Positions 25,862-37,358 of a stretch of 51,136 bases of DNA are shown piece by piece. Within the stretch, counting starts at the first letter, position 1. Each line of letters opens with the position of its first letter. Both the position numbers and the translations under genes were made by a program. This DNA is from Russula earlei. Taxonomy: Eukaryota > Basidiomycota > Agaricomycetes > Russulales > Russulaceae. The stretch lies in the NCBI GenBank assembly GCA_025769875.1, contig JAGFNK010000381.1, positions 1-51,136 on the forward strand, given 5' to 3'. The notes below the pieces were generated by a model. That model saw nothing but the letters and a program-made list of their open reading frames with translations, ran no database searches and was not told where the DNA came from.

Positions 25862-28600
25862 CTACGCTTCGGGCGGAGGTGAAGGCGCGCGTGCTACGTG
25901 TCTTCCACTTCCCTTTGCAAAGATGTCCTGCTCGAGAGAATGCAAGATCAGCGTCAAGCCTGACATCGCAGCTCAAACAAAGCGCACCAGGATGACTCCG
26001 CGAGAGATTTGATAAAGGGCGACACGACTTTCCCACAACGGGTACAAGACAACGGTAATCGCAGAACAGAAGCACCAGATGATTCCGATGACGACCCACG
26101 CGGTGAGCCCACGCACGCCGTAAATGGTACTGGCGAAGAAGAGTGGGAGCGGGATCAAAACGAGCAAGATGATGGTCTGGTGGACGTCAGATCGTCAGAA
26201 TCGGTGTCGGAATAGGAGGGAAAGATTGCACACCAAAGCTGCTGAAGACCACGCGGCGAAGCGGAAGGCTTTTTCAAGCGAGACGGGGTCGAGTTCTGGG
26301 TCAGGGACTATGACAGGCACTCCATCGTCTGATTTGGTCTCTGCGTAGCCGCCCTCCTTCTCGTCCGTTTTCTCATCATCCTCTGATGCTCCCTTTGCTG
26401 CTGGGGATAAACGAGCCCGAATATTCAATGCGCGAGTGGATTCGAAATCAAAGTCCTCGGGCCACTGTGTGCCAAAGTAGAACTCAGCGAAAGCACAGAA
26501 GAAATGGCGACTTGCTCACAATGAGGGAAGTTACAACCGCGACAATTCCACCAACACAAATAGATGCCAGATTTCCAGCAAGCATCTCGTAATCACCCCC
26601 AGACGTGGTGACGTTGATGACTCCACCATTGAGCGCACTTGTGGTGACAAGCCATGCGATAAGGCCCGCGAAAAAACCTGCGATGGAGCCTCCAATACAA
26701 CCCCATTTGTTGGCGCGCGACCAGGTTATGCAAAGTGCAATTGGGATAACAGCTGAGCCGAGAATCACGCCCATGAACGTCTGTCGACGTCCTTTAGCAC
26801 CATTTTGCGAGAGATATCAAGGCCGACATACGTAAAGCCAGCCCATCGAGATTCCAATGTAAAAAAAGATGAGCCCGGCGAGGCCCATACAAACCGCGAA
26901 GAAGGCAACCTTGGCAACAATGTTCAGTCAATGAAAGCATCAAATCTAAAGTCACTTGCCATCGCGTGCGAGATCGTGAGGATCTGCGCTTCGGTTGCTT
27001 GAGGGTTGATATAATTCTACGGAAACCCTTCAGCAAGAAGTCGCTTGTCTAACATTTGGAGACGGACCTTGTAGACATCATAAGTCAAAATTGAAGAAAC
27101 GGCGATCAATTCGGCGGACGACGCGCTGGTGACAGCCAAGAAAAGTAAGATGAGGATTATGGAGGCCCCTGCCTTTCCCAGTAGCGCCGATGCCGCAGCG
27201 GATGCGGGAAGACCGGCAGAGACGTCTGCAGCCGTGAGCTTTCGCATAGAAGGATCGCCTGTGAGGGCGACAGCGGCCAGGCCAAGAGTCGTCGCAAACG
27301 AGAAGGGGATGGCAAACCTGAGGATAAATGAGTGTCGTGCAAGAAAGAAATAGTGTCGTTGGCCGCACCAGGCAAGCCCACCAAGTAGATATGCTTTTAC
27401 TGTACTCGCCGGCTTGCTTGCGATAGCACGTTGCCAGTAGGCCTGATCCTGGAAGACCGTTGCAAAATTGCCAACGACATTTATCACGCCAAATATCAGC
27501 CCATTCTTCGACCGCATGGTAATGTACGAGCCATGTGCATTGCCAGACACGGGACGCGATACCGCAGCAGCGGTCAGCAGTTCATGCATCTTCGCCGGGG
27601 AGCCAATCTTTGGGGAGGTGGCATAAACCGTGAAGATGAACGTGAGAATGATCGCAAACAGGACTGTTGTATGGGTGCTGTCGAAGGAGTGTGTTAGCCC
27701 CAGTACAATATGTTGACAAATAGTCAGCTTACTAGTCGCAGAATAGCGTTGCTCGCATTCCACCAACGACGACATAGATGGCAACACCAAGTGGGATGAG
27801 GAAGCATGCAGCAATGGTGTGCATACCGGTCAAACTTGTCACCGTTGCAGATCCACCAAGGATAAGCATAGAAGAAACAATAATATTTGTTGCGAGCCTG
27901 GACCAGACATTTCAATAACAGTCGTCCAATGGCAGCACGGTAAACGCCACAGACCCGAAGAACATGAAGACGAGATGAGCCACACGTCCCCATCGAGCGT
28001 GCACGATCTCTAGCCAGGTGTGCGCATAGGGTGCGTTAAGTTTGAGCTTCGCCGCGAGCTGATTTGACAATCCATTAGGGTACACCATAAGAAGATCATT
28101 CTGATGAATACCGACCTGCGCAAAGAGAAGGACCTGAACAGTTGCGCCAGAGCCATACCACCACGGACCAGAAATGCCATACTTGTACGCCACAGCACTG
28201 GATTGGAGCTTCAAGGGTACATGAGGTCCAGATTGTGCATGCAGAAATTGGAGAAGCCTACAAGCGTGGCAGCCCATGTCCAAGCGGACACGATCCCAGA
28301 TGCAATGAGGCCAGGCTTGACACTACGAGAAGCGCTGCTGAACTCTTCTGTACTCTTGGGGGAAAACGCAGTGTATCGTGCCTGGATTGCGGTGAGGCTT
28401 ATCATGAAAGCGCTGAAGAACAAGCCGATGCCTGTGCAAATAATTGACTTTCAGAGTCAAGATGAAAAGATAAGGCGATAGACGTACCGACGACTGAATA
28501 TTGACCATTCCATGAATCAGCGCTTGTGAATGGAAACTCAAGACGCACCGACGCCATACCCTGCCCCCTGGGGAAGGACCGGTTGATTGGCAGAGGCCAT
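25862..28600 (-). CDS. DUR3: Urea/polyamine transporter DUR3 (sodium:solute symporter family)
   Basis: High-affinity proton-coupled urea permease of the plasma membrane, normally induced under nitrogen limitation. The start ATG is at 28600 ([17 protein letters not shown], the family-typical PLPQGxGYGVVVG). The frame continues through a probable 6-nt micro-exon (28493-28488) into [21 protein letters not shown]. Further landmarks: [113 protein letters not shown], and [18 protein letters not shown] with adjoining membrane helices. The C-terminal half has [21 protein letters not shown] and [15 protein letters not shown], then one last short exon ending PSPPPEA before a TAG at 25862-25864. A hydrophilic loop (about 26200-26430) is rich in Asp/Glu/Lys. 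Many short introns. Looks intact. Confidence 0.93.
28488..28493 (-). other. DUR3: Probable 6-nt micro-exon of DUR3
   Basis: The minus strand reads TATTCAG|TCGTCG|GTACGTC. A perfect acceptor and a perfect donor sit on either side of only six bases. The flanking introns are 55 and 56 nt, normal for this locus. Including it gives GYGVVVGIG, matching the conserved N-terminus of fungal Dur3; skipping it keeps frame but loses two valines (GYGVGIG). Confidence 0.7.
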
Positions 28601-29107
28601 AGTGAAAATTTCAAGACTTGATGCACCACGCGATCCTCAAGTGGTACGGGGAGGTAGTACCGGGCTTTTGCAGGAGCAGGAGAAACGGGGCAGTTCAAGA
28701 ACACCCGAAAGACACAATACAGCCATCATTTATCTCCATGGTCATTCTAGAAGGCGTTCCGAGGATGAAAAGCGTGGGAGACGAAGTCGTACAATTTGTC
28801 CGCCAAGAAGAGGCAAAAGTCCTTATCGCAACAGTGGCACGCGATACAAAGGCGGAAAGGGCCTAGGATTGCCAGCGTTATCTTGGGGCGTTGCCTGTCA
28901 CCATTCCTTTCTGGAACATTGGCATTACGGTCCCGTCAGAGAATGCGTTGAAATGGTTAGACCAGGAGGAAGAGTGAGAACAACTTGGAGCTGGAGGAGG
29001 GGACTAGTGCCGTCACCCCTTTGGGTTGATAAGGCGTAAAGCTTATATAATCGAACGTGGGTTCACCTTCATTTCAAAGGAACGGGCGGGGAGAAGGACA
29101 CAAGTCA
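28601..29107. promoter_or_regulatory. Divergent promoter region, DUR3 / NOP4
   Basis: 507 bp between the DUR3 start (minus) and the NOP4 start (plus). Open frames here (for example 28587-29039) are shadows. GATA-type cores would be expected for a nitrogen-regulated permease; TTATCT (AGATAA on minus) occurs at about 28729 and TTATCG at about 28823. That is suggestive only. Confidence 0.4.
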
Positions 29108-32100
29108 ATGTCGAGCAGAGAGGAGGGAGAGGCACCCAGGTAGGTCCTCAAATCCCTCCCCCCCTATTCCTGGCCATTTCAACTCCTTTCAGGTCCACGC
29201 TATTCGTGTCTAATCTTCCATACACCGCGACTTCGACCGATTTGAAGACGCTATTTTCTGACATCGCCCCAGTGCGCTCGGCCTTTGTCGTCCTCGAACA
29301 CGAAACGGGCGTGTCTAAAGGCGTCGGTTATGTCTCCTTTTCCATCCCCGAGGACTGCAATGCGACATTCCATAGCATTTCGGCGGATGGTCTCACTCTT
29401 GATGGGCGTAAGCTACGCATAGAATGGGCCGACCACAAGGTATGGTTACATCGTCTGCCGCTCTAGAACCAGCTGTCGAAAATTGACTCTAGCCAAGTCG
29501 GGCAGAAAGAGCAAACAGGGCCTCTCATTCCTCCGCTGCAAGATCCAAAAGCATTACTCGACCCAAGCGTCCGGTACCTACCCCGTCACGGGATCCCCTT
29601 GCCATTCGTACTGTCGTTATTTCAGGCCTTCCCCCTGTTGATTCCAAGGCCCTGTGGAAGAAATTTCGAAAGTATGACGGTGCTGGAGAGATGCAGTGGC
29701 CCATAAGGCGTAACGACGGTACTGAGGACGCGTCAACGGGTTCGTCTGCTCGTCTCTTCCCTGAGTATCCGCGCTCACCACATTGTAGCGCACGTCTTGT
29801 TTTCCTCTCCTGCTACAGCACAAGATGCGGTGAACAAACTGCACGCTCATGTCTTCAAGGGCGCTCTGCTTTCAGTGACACTGAAGAAGCGAATCGATAG
29901 CGTTCCAAAGCTGCCTCACGCATCTACTCCCAAGCCCAGCCGTGCAAACCGTCTCATTGTACGGAATCTCCCATTTGATATTGCTGAGCAAGACTTGCGT
30001 GCCGTATTCCTTCCTTTCGGATCAATATATTCTATCGATATCCCTCGAACCGAGGCGGATGACTCTGTCAAGACCGAGGATGACGAAGCACCCGCACCAC
30101 CGCGCGGCAAAGGTTTCGCTTTCGTGTGGATGTGGAATAGGAAGGAGGCAGAAACGGCCTTGAACGCATGCAACGGAATGCAAGTGCGCGCAGGGTTTGC
30201 TACCGACCTCATCAAGGACAAGCAAAAAAAGAAAAAGGCTCGCAGAGAAGAGAGAAAACAGGTTGACGGGAAGCAAGCCCTCAATGACCTCGGAAGAACA
30301 ATTGCAGTTGATTGGGCTCTGAGCAAAAGCAAGTGGGAGGAGATGAAGGACTTAGACGAAGAGATAGCATCGGAGGCCCAGCACGATCAAGAAAGCAACG
30401 ACGAGACTTCGCAGAATGCTGCTGAGGAATCGGTCGAGCATAGTGATGGAGAAAGATTCATTACTGACGTGGATCACAAGGAAAATGAGGATGTGAGCCA
30501 GGAGATTGCGAGGCCGAATCTGCCACAACCAGAAGCGGGGACAACCCTCTTCGTGAGGAACCTACCTTTTCTCGCCACAGAGGACGAACTACGGACACTG
30601 TAAGCCCATGACTTCTCTTGTGGGCCAATCTCTCATAGTTGGTTATCCTCGCCTTCAGGTTCCGCAAATTTGGGCCCTTACGATATGCTCGCATAACAAT
30701 GGATACTGCCACCAGTCGATCGCGCGGCACAGGTTTCGTTTGTTTTTGGAATCGCGCCGATGCCGACAGCGTAGTAGAGCAAAGCAACATGATACGCGCC
30801 GACATGACTGGAGCGGTCGAGGCAACACCAGTTCGTTTTTGTTGGAATCGCCCAGAAGCATTATTGACACGATCTGATTCCGCAGCCAAAGAACCCATTC
30901 GCCATGTCGTCAATATTGACGCCTGATCCATCCGCAGCGTCCGCACAAAGCCTCGTGCTGCATGGACGTACATTGGACGTCGTTCACGCTGTGACCCGTG
31001 ATGAGGCTGGCAAGCTGAAGGAGGCGGGTGAGAAGGCGCGCGAAAAAGCCGATAAGCGCAACATGTACCTTCTTCACGAGGGTGGTGAGGTTCTTAAAGT
31101 TTCATTTATCCCTCCCAAACTGAAGTGCCCCTACAGTGATCCTCCCAAATACTCCTGCCGCAGAAACGCTCTCATCCACTGAAGTTGAGAAACGCGCAAA
31201 CTCTTATAATGCCCGCAGGGCTTTGTTGAAGTCGAATCCATCATTATATGTCTCAAAGACACGGCTAAGCATTCGACAAATTCCAACTTTTGTGACAGAG
31301 CGTCTGCTGAAGCGCCTCGTCATGCATGCGATCCAAGCATTCGATGAAGAGGTCATCTCAGGTTGCCGTACAGGTCTAAGTGAGGAGGAAACGACGCGAG
31401 ACGAACCACCTTCGGGCCCTGACAAGACCCGGAATAAGGGGAAAGCAACTCAACGCGTGCGCCAAGCGAAAATCGTGCGCCAGGAAGATCGTGTTGATCC
31501 CCTGACTGGAAAGGGCCGTAGTAAAGGGTACGGATTCTTGGAGTTACACGGCCATGCAGACGCGCTCCGCGTCCTGCGGTGGGCAAACAACAATCCGGAA
31601 GTTCCGCCACTCTTTGCGGAATGGTGGTCGGCGTCGCTTGCAGAAGAGAAGAAGAATGCCGATCCTGCGCGGGCGAAGCAGATCACAGAGATGGAGAATC
31701 GCGGGAGCGGTTCTAAGCAACCAAGAGGGTCTCTCATTGTCGAATTTTCGATCGAGAATGCCCAGGTTGTGCAACGGCGCGCGGCCCGTCAGAATGCGGT
31801 GAGTGCCTCGATTCCTGCTGCGTCCTGTGCCCAGCTTAAGTTATCGACGCGTTTAGGAGCACGCAGGGGGGAAGAGGAAATTGCCCTCGTCAGACGGTGG
31901 TGATGCGCGGCCTGCTAAGCGGCGGAAAAACTCCTCGGATGGAGCACCCATTGCCGTCAAGTCTGGTTCGCGACTGCAACTCGACGTCCGGAGGGCAAAT
32001 AAGGAGACAAAGAAGAAGAATGGGCCGAGATTGTTGAGGAAGGTCAATAAGAGGAAGAAAGGAGTGCATATGGAAGGCACTGGGAAGAGGCAGCTTATCG

Positions 32101-32111
32101 ACTCGGCATAA
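29108..32111 (+). CDS. NOP4: Nucleolar RNA-binding protein Nop4/RBM28
   Basis: Multi-RRM protein needed for 60S ribosomal subunit assembly in the nucleolus. It starts at the ATG at 29108 (MSSREEGEAPR) and splices into RRM1: STLFVSNLPYTATSTDL with RNP1 KGVGYVSF. RRM2 is split (RTVVISGLPPVDSKALWKKF; AHVLFSSPATAQDAV). RRM3 starts NRLIVRNLPFDIAEQDLRAVF with RNP1 RGKGFAFVWM. RRM4 starts TTLFVRNLPFLATEDELRTL and continues FRKFGPLRYARITMDT / RGTGFVCFWN. An acidic linker (EEIASEAQHDQE..) lies between RRM3 and RRM4. A fifth, divergent RRM begins RLSIRQIPTFVTERLLKRLV and carries KGYGFLEL. The C-terminus is basic (KKKNGPRLLRKVNKRKKG) as in the family, ending at a TAA at 32109-32111. At least seven introns. 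The Harbinger remnant begins 55 bp after the stop. Confidence 0.92.
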
Positions 32112-32166
32112 GGGGAGCCTGGAATCCTTTGTGCCTACCATTAGTTTATTGGTCTCTTTCAAACTT

Positions 32167-33316
32167 GGTCCCGTACAGCAACCAAGAGCCTGTGATGAAC
32201 ACCACCACCACTTGTACAGACTTGCTTGTCAAAAAGCCTGGAGTCCTCTGGAGGTGGTCAAATCTAAAAAGGCAGGGCAGCATGAGCAATTGGAGAGGAA
32301 ACCATGCTCATCTTGGAGCAGAAGGACCAAATAGACTCTAATGCTATGTTCAAGGATTTGGTCTTCAATGAGGCTGCCAACCATATCAGGTCCATTCATG
32401 AGAAGGGGGCTATCAAGACTGGGACTACTGTATGTGCAATTCAAAGTGGTCAAGGGTATTTAATTTCCTTGTGTGTGCCATACCTCAAAACTAATTAGAT
32501 GAAGGAACATGACATAATTACTGCACTCAAGTTGAAGCCCAGATCCAGGTTTGTATGGGATGATGAGAAAGGTGTGACACTTGAAAGGCAAGAAAAGGCA
32601 AACAGAATAAAATGAGGTAGTATACAGTATAACATCATGTTTGTCAATATCATTTGACCATTAGTAGAGCAATTCAGCCTTTAAGAGGTACTGCAACAAG
32701 GGCTGGCCACATCGTGAAGCCATGCAATCTCTGATGCCATCATTTTTGGGCATGCAGCCAAGCAACCTAGTCACTTGTTTCCCTTTCTCATGGTTTGTAC
32801 AGATGTCAAGTTGACAGCAGTGGGGACACCTCATTGACTTTGGCACCATGCCCCTCCATCCCCATTCAATGTCTATAAGCATAAATCAGCTTACATTGAT
32901 GTCACCACCTTCAAGGCATCTTCCTTGTCAAGCAAAATATACATGTCCAGATAAGGGTCCAATACTATGGCACCTACTATCCCACAACAGCAGCCATGAA
33001 AAAGATCACTCAATCCTTAGGCATGACTGTGCAGGCTCTCAGCATTCCACCCCCACCCCCACCTCCACCTCTGCCTGTGCCTGTGCTTGCAGTTGTGCCT
33101 GCACAGGAATCTTGGATTATATCTTTGCATACACTTACTGAGGCCACACATTGGTCAACGGGAGTCGAAAAACTCACCAGCAATGCCAAGGATAATGGCA
33201 AATGGCTGTCAGAGAATGACGTCATCCGAATCATCAAATTCTTGGGACGATGCGATATTGTGCATGTGGATTCCTTTCTCGTCCTCATATATAGGGAGAC
33301 AGTGTTTTCATGTTAG
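32167..33316 (+). mobile_element. Decayed Harbinger fragment (left end and Myb/SANT gene only)
   Basis: It begins GGTCCCGTACAGCAACCAAG, two mismatches from the Harbinger left end at 2442. It then matches the Myb/SANT gene of that element: AMFKDLVFNEAANHI and SIHEKGAIKTG near 32340-32420, a Pro-rich stretch near 33045-33110, and WLSENDVIRIIKFLGRCDI near 33210-33260. Frames are interrupted by stops and shifts, the transposase half is missing, and no right inverted repeat is seen. It is an old, internally deleted relative, 55 bp downstream of NOP4. Confidence 0.8.
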
Positions 33317-33775
33317 CACACAGATACATGACTCTCGTGCAGGATGCTGTAGTGTATCCGGAGACACGTGGGTGAGATCATGATGATGCTGGCCCGGGGA
33401 GAGCGGAAGAGAGGGCAAGACCCAGCGAGACGTCACACGCGACGCGACGCACTCGCGAGAGGGGACTTGAGGCGATGTCGACGAACTATACACGTGGACA
33501 CATGTCGTGCCTTAGTCTCACCGCCACGGAGTCACCGTGTATGCAGACAAGCAGCCCAGCAACGCTTGCAGCACTATGTACCGATGGATCCCTCACAACC
33601 CACTCCTTGATGAGGTCCTGCATATCAAGCGAAGGACGGGTCGCCCTGAAATCATGAGATTCGGCCTGGGCACCGAACGAGTTGTCATCGGACGTGTGGG
33701 ACTAACCGACCGCGGATGTATGAGCTATGGAAACGCGACACATGCTCCTCGAGTAGTTTTGGAAAGGCGAATTCC
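33317..33775. other. Intergenic, partly duplicated F-box 3' flank
   Basis: No gene seen. The last 55 bp or so (from about 33720, GGAAACGCGACACATGCTCCTCGAG) resemble the flank at about 37324, showing that the F-box duplication reaches past the stop codon. Confidence 0.45.
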
Positions 33776-34771
33776 TCACGGCGCGACGAGCAGTTCCATC
33801 AGTCGGCAGTGCATCCGCGCTTCCCCGAGCCACGGATGGCCTTCTTTCTGTGCAATCAAAAATGCCGCGGATAGGTCCCCCTCGCTCGAAGAAACGGTTT
33901 CACCACCGGCAGCCTGAGTGCCATCAGACTCCGATGTCATCAACGGCCTGGGCTTAGTGAGCGCAATGCGTTTCAGACTGGAATTCTCGCTCGCGAGGAG
34001 CAGAGCGGGGTTCCACGCGGGAGGAAGGACGGTGCGCAAGAGCCGCAGCGAGGGCGAGCGGGACAGCGCCCGAGCGACGGGAGACGGTTGGCCTCCTGGC
34101 GTGGACGAGAGCAGGATGCGAGGTTCGATTTCGGCGACCTCCTAAATTCTTTCGGCATCAGCGCACGGGTAAAACGTACGGAAATTGAAGCTCAGGGTGA
34201 CCATAACGAAGGAAGGAAGGAAGGAAGGAAGGAAGGAAGGACAGACCAGGTTTGGCCAACGATCGATGGCCTCGGCCAGCACGTTCGCGACCGAGGATGC
34301 GTAGAAGGGCAGGAACGCCGTCACGCCGGGTTCACGCACGGCCAGCTGACGCACGGACACTCCGGTGAGGGGCTCCTCTTCGGCGCTGCCGTCGAGCCGT
34401 CCGCTCACCCAGGGGGGGCAGATGGCGAAATCGAGGACCTCGAGGGAACCCAAGGCGCGGCAGATCGCGCGAAGGACGAGCAGCAGCCTCAGCGTCGGCA
34501 CTCTGGAATATAGGTGGCGTACGTGACGGACGAACGTCGGCCGCTCGAGGAGGGTGCGCTGGAGGTGCCCGGCATTGGACGAGGATTTGAGCACGAGGGT
34601 GCGATACAAGACGGGGAGGCCGATGCGGTGGAGAGTGCGGCAGGCGAGGAGGGGGCCCGAGTCTGGAAGGAGAAGGAGGGACGCTCGAGGGTCCGCGGGT
34701 GGAACGGCTACGGCTGATTCTAGGATGACAAGGAGTAATTCCTCAGGGAGATCGAGCAATTGCAATTGCAT
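33776..34771 (-). CDS. F-box-like protein, paralogue A
   Basis: Probable F-box protein of the expanded basidiomycete family, which would dock to Skp1 in an SCF ubiquitin ligase. Two exons, 34771-34247 and 34141-33776, join in phase to 296 residues. The N-terminus LQLLDLPEELLLVILESA is the F-box start (LP-x-E-L-L..I), followed by ACRTLHRIGLPVLYRTLVL and leucine-rich helices (VRHLYSRVPTLRLLLVLRAI). The second exon reads EVAEIEPRILLSSTPGGQ to RLMELLVAP and the stop. The 105-nt intron holds a (GGAA)n tract. A diverged copy is at 37359-38257. The F-box is short and the target unknown. The donor GTCTGT is weak, so unspliced readthrough into a premature stop at 34142 is a possible alternative form. 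Confidence 0.75.
34209..34241. repeat. (GGAA)n microsatellite in the F-box A intron
   Basis: About eight tandem GGAA units (CCTT on the coding strand), lying just inside the donor of the single intron of F-box paralogue A. Paralogue B has no such tract in its intron. Confidence 0.95.
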
Positions 34772-35284
34772 GATGCATCCGTGGCTGTGCAGGTCAGGTC
34801 GAGCGCCACTTCACTTGTGCTAGCGCGTGGGCACACAGCGTGTTCTTTATCTGTGCACTCAGTGGCAAGAGCATGTCTCAACACCCGAGAAATTTATCGG
34901 CGGTGTGGGTGGGTGACGGTGAGACCTGCGTGGCAGTAGCGATTAATCAACCGAGCCGTGTAAACCAATCGAATAGCGTTAGCGAGGTCTGTACGTCACA
35001 CGTGCTAGCAGGCGCGACGGTGAATACGAGTTGCAGAACACAGCGTTCATCACAAGACCTCAATAGGCCCTCAATCATGGAAACGAACCAGGCCGCGTAC
35101 AGACAGGAATGCCCCTGATGGACAAGGAAAATGGCTAATAAATTCACGGTGACGAACACGACATGTTTACGCAACCCTACGATGGACTAGTTGAAGCAAA
35201 TACACCATAGATCGAGAGATAGAACATAGATTCCCACCAAAGACAAAAAGGTAGACTCCATTCTGGCAAGCAACACAGTAGAAT
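34772..35284. other. Intergenic
   Basis: Promoter side of F-box A and 3' side of the dehydrogenase remnant. Only short chance frames. Nothing else seen. Confidence 0.4.
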
Positions 35285-36574
35285 TTAGGAAGATAAGATC
35301 TCACGGAGGACACTCTCAAACTTGGGCTCAACACGCGAAAGGACCTCAACCGATTCATCCTGAAATATGCATTCAGTTACACGCGAGTCCTGTATGACAG
35401 GACGAGTCACGCACCCAAAGCCGTGTTTGCATCGCAGCCCCTTCGTCGCTCAGTGCATAGTCGCTAACTTCTTGGAGGTTCGCCTTGTTCACATAGCCAC
35501 CGCGTAGCTCAAATTCACGCCCGGCACCACCAACGGCGGCCCACACCAGTTGTCGCGATCCTTTTTCAGTCGTGCGTGCCAATAAGGCCTCCACGATTGT
35601 GTCCAACATGCTAACGGGGAAAGATAGATTCCGCCTCGAGCTGCGACTTGCAAAAGCCGGGGTTAATAGCGTTCACAAGGATCGGCGAATTCGCAGGCAA
35701 CCTCTTTGTGAGCTCGCGGACAAAGAAAACGTTGAAAACTAGAAGGTGGTCAGAACTGCCAGACACATGATAGCTCGCTGTTACGAACGTTTCGATAGAT
35801 AGTATCTGTTCCTCATGACCCTGAGAATTCGCGTTACTACTTCCGCACAACCGGAGAAGAAATACCCCACCAGAAAGTACAGTATCTTTCATCACTTAAT
35901 TTTTGGAGGATGTTATCACTTTCCACTTCTTCTTTGGATAATTTTGCAAAGTAGTGAACATCACTTGAAACGATGACGACTCGTGGATGCGGTGATGATC
36001 CAGATGAAGCCGCCGTTTAACAGGCAAGGGAACAGGAGGACGGTTAATAGCATCGCCGAGAGATGGTTCACTTGAACCCTGCCAGAATATTCTCCAATGT
36101 AACCCCGATCAATAATGATACAAACTCACGTCTCTTCCCAACCATCTGCAGTAGCAGAGTATTTGAACAACGCAACCGCAGCGTTGTAGACGAGAATGTC
36201 GATTTGCGAGCCATCGCGAATGAATTTGTCTGCGAATGCCGAGACGGACGAAAATCGAGCGAGGTCGACGAGTGCTAGCTCGGCATTCTTGAAGCCCGTA
36301 GCTTGTATGGCTTGGCGAAATTCAGACGCAAAGAAAACATGGTTCGTTCGAGCGCTGGCTTACCCTGGACTGCAGCCTGGCCCTTATCCAGGCTGCGGCA
36401 TCCAAGTACTAATCTCTTGGGGTTCATCGAAGCGAAGTGTTTTGCAGCCTCGAAGCCCAATCCGACATTGGCACCAATGACGACGACGGTCTTGCCAGTA
36501 AGGTCCACGTGTTCTACCGGCTCTACTTTCCAATATTGGTCCTGAATGAATCCGAGAAAGGTGAGTCGTGCCAT
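35285..36574 (-). pseudogene. Short-chain dehydrogenase/reductase with two frameshifts
   Basis: Classical NAD(P)-dependent SDR of the retinol-dehydrogenase-like type. It starts MARLTFLGFIQDQYWKVEP at 36574, has the Rossmann loop VVVIGANVGLGFEAAKHFA (TGxxxGxG-like), the NAA-type strand DILVYNAAVALF, QVNHLSAMLLTVLL, a VVIVSSDVHYFAKLSKEE region, INPGFCKSQL, and the C-terminal exon DESVEVLSRVEPKFESVL ending in a TAA at 35285-35287. Splice sites between most exons are good. The frame breaks at two places without a usable intron. Near 36014-36020 one extra A in TTAAACGG shifts the frame before AASSGSSPHPRVVIVSS. Near 35611-35630 the frame stops at FPR-TAG just before MLDTIVEALLARTTEKGSRQ. Either both are sequence errors or the gene is recently dead. 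It lies between the two F-box paralogues. Confidence 0.65.
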
Positions 36575-37358
36575 GCGAGGTGGTGAGTGGGACAGGTCAC
36601 AAAGGAAGGACCTCTAGCGGGTATAAATATACGTCACTGTGGAGTCTACACGTGAAAAAACCAAGGAAGGTCGGGTCTCAGGAGCTCGGATCACAGTGGC
36701 GGTACCCGCGCATTGTACCGTCCGCGGGAGGAGAGCATGTTCACTTAAGCACGAATTTCAGAACGTATGGTGATATCACTCATCCGAGTCACACATGCTT
36801 CAAAGTAGGGAACATGACTTCCGATGGAAAAAAAGGGGGGAAACAAGTGAGGGAGAGACGTAAAAACGCCACTTGGAACAAGGGATGAGTGCACACAAGA
36901 TTTATGGATCAGGAACGCTTGTCCGCGCCATCACGAACCAGTATAAGCACATCAATTTGGGTCTCAAGTAGTCTTCCGATATCAGTCTTCAGCTATTTCT
37001 CTCTGCAATTTCGAGGGAGCATAGACTAGGCCTCGCTAAGCGCACCGCGGCAGCTTGGCACTTTGATTTTCTTTGTGGCCCATGCTTCGTTGCCATGCCA
37101 TGTTCCTCTCCGAAATGGGATCGCGACTTGCACGAACGGACGTGTGGGGACAAAATTCTGGTATACACGTTTGATCTAATAGCTGTGGGCCGTCATAGTC
37201 TCACGACTGTGGCGTCCGTGGGTATGTAATCAAGGGACACTGGTAGCACATGGGCCATTGTATAGTCGTTCCATTTCAATCTATAAATCGGCGTGAGACT
37301 AGCTGAACGGGTATATGGGTTACGGAAACGCAATATACGCCTCGAGGAGATAGATTCC
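36575..37358. other. Intergenic
   Basis: Upstream of the dehydrogenase remnant and downstream of F-box B. A TATA-like GGGTATAAATATACG lies at about 36618, in plus orientation. No gene seen; the last 40 bp belong to the duplicated F-box unit. Confidence 0.4.

Noticed and set aside
25862..32111. DUR3, ARG5,6 and HSBP1-like genes as a nitrogen/stress gene cluster
   Set aside because: Genes are far apart, on mixed strands, and include unrelated housekeeping functions; nothing indicates a functional cluster.
34209..34241. CRISPR-like array
   Set aside because: It is a plain 4-bp microsatellite without spacers, in an intron of a eukaryotic gene.
34088..34513. Plus-strand 141-codon frame over F-box A
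   Set aside because: Antisense to a gene with a clear F-box, an in-phase intron and a paralogue with the same structure; the KEGRKEGR run is just the microsatellite.
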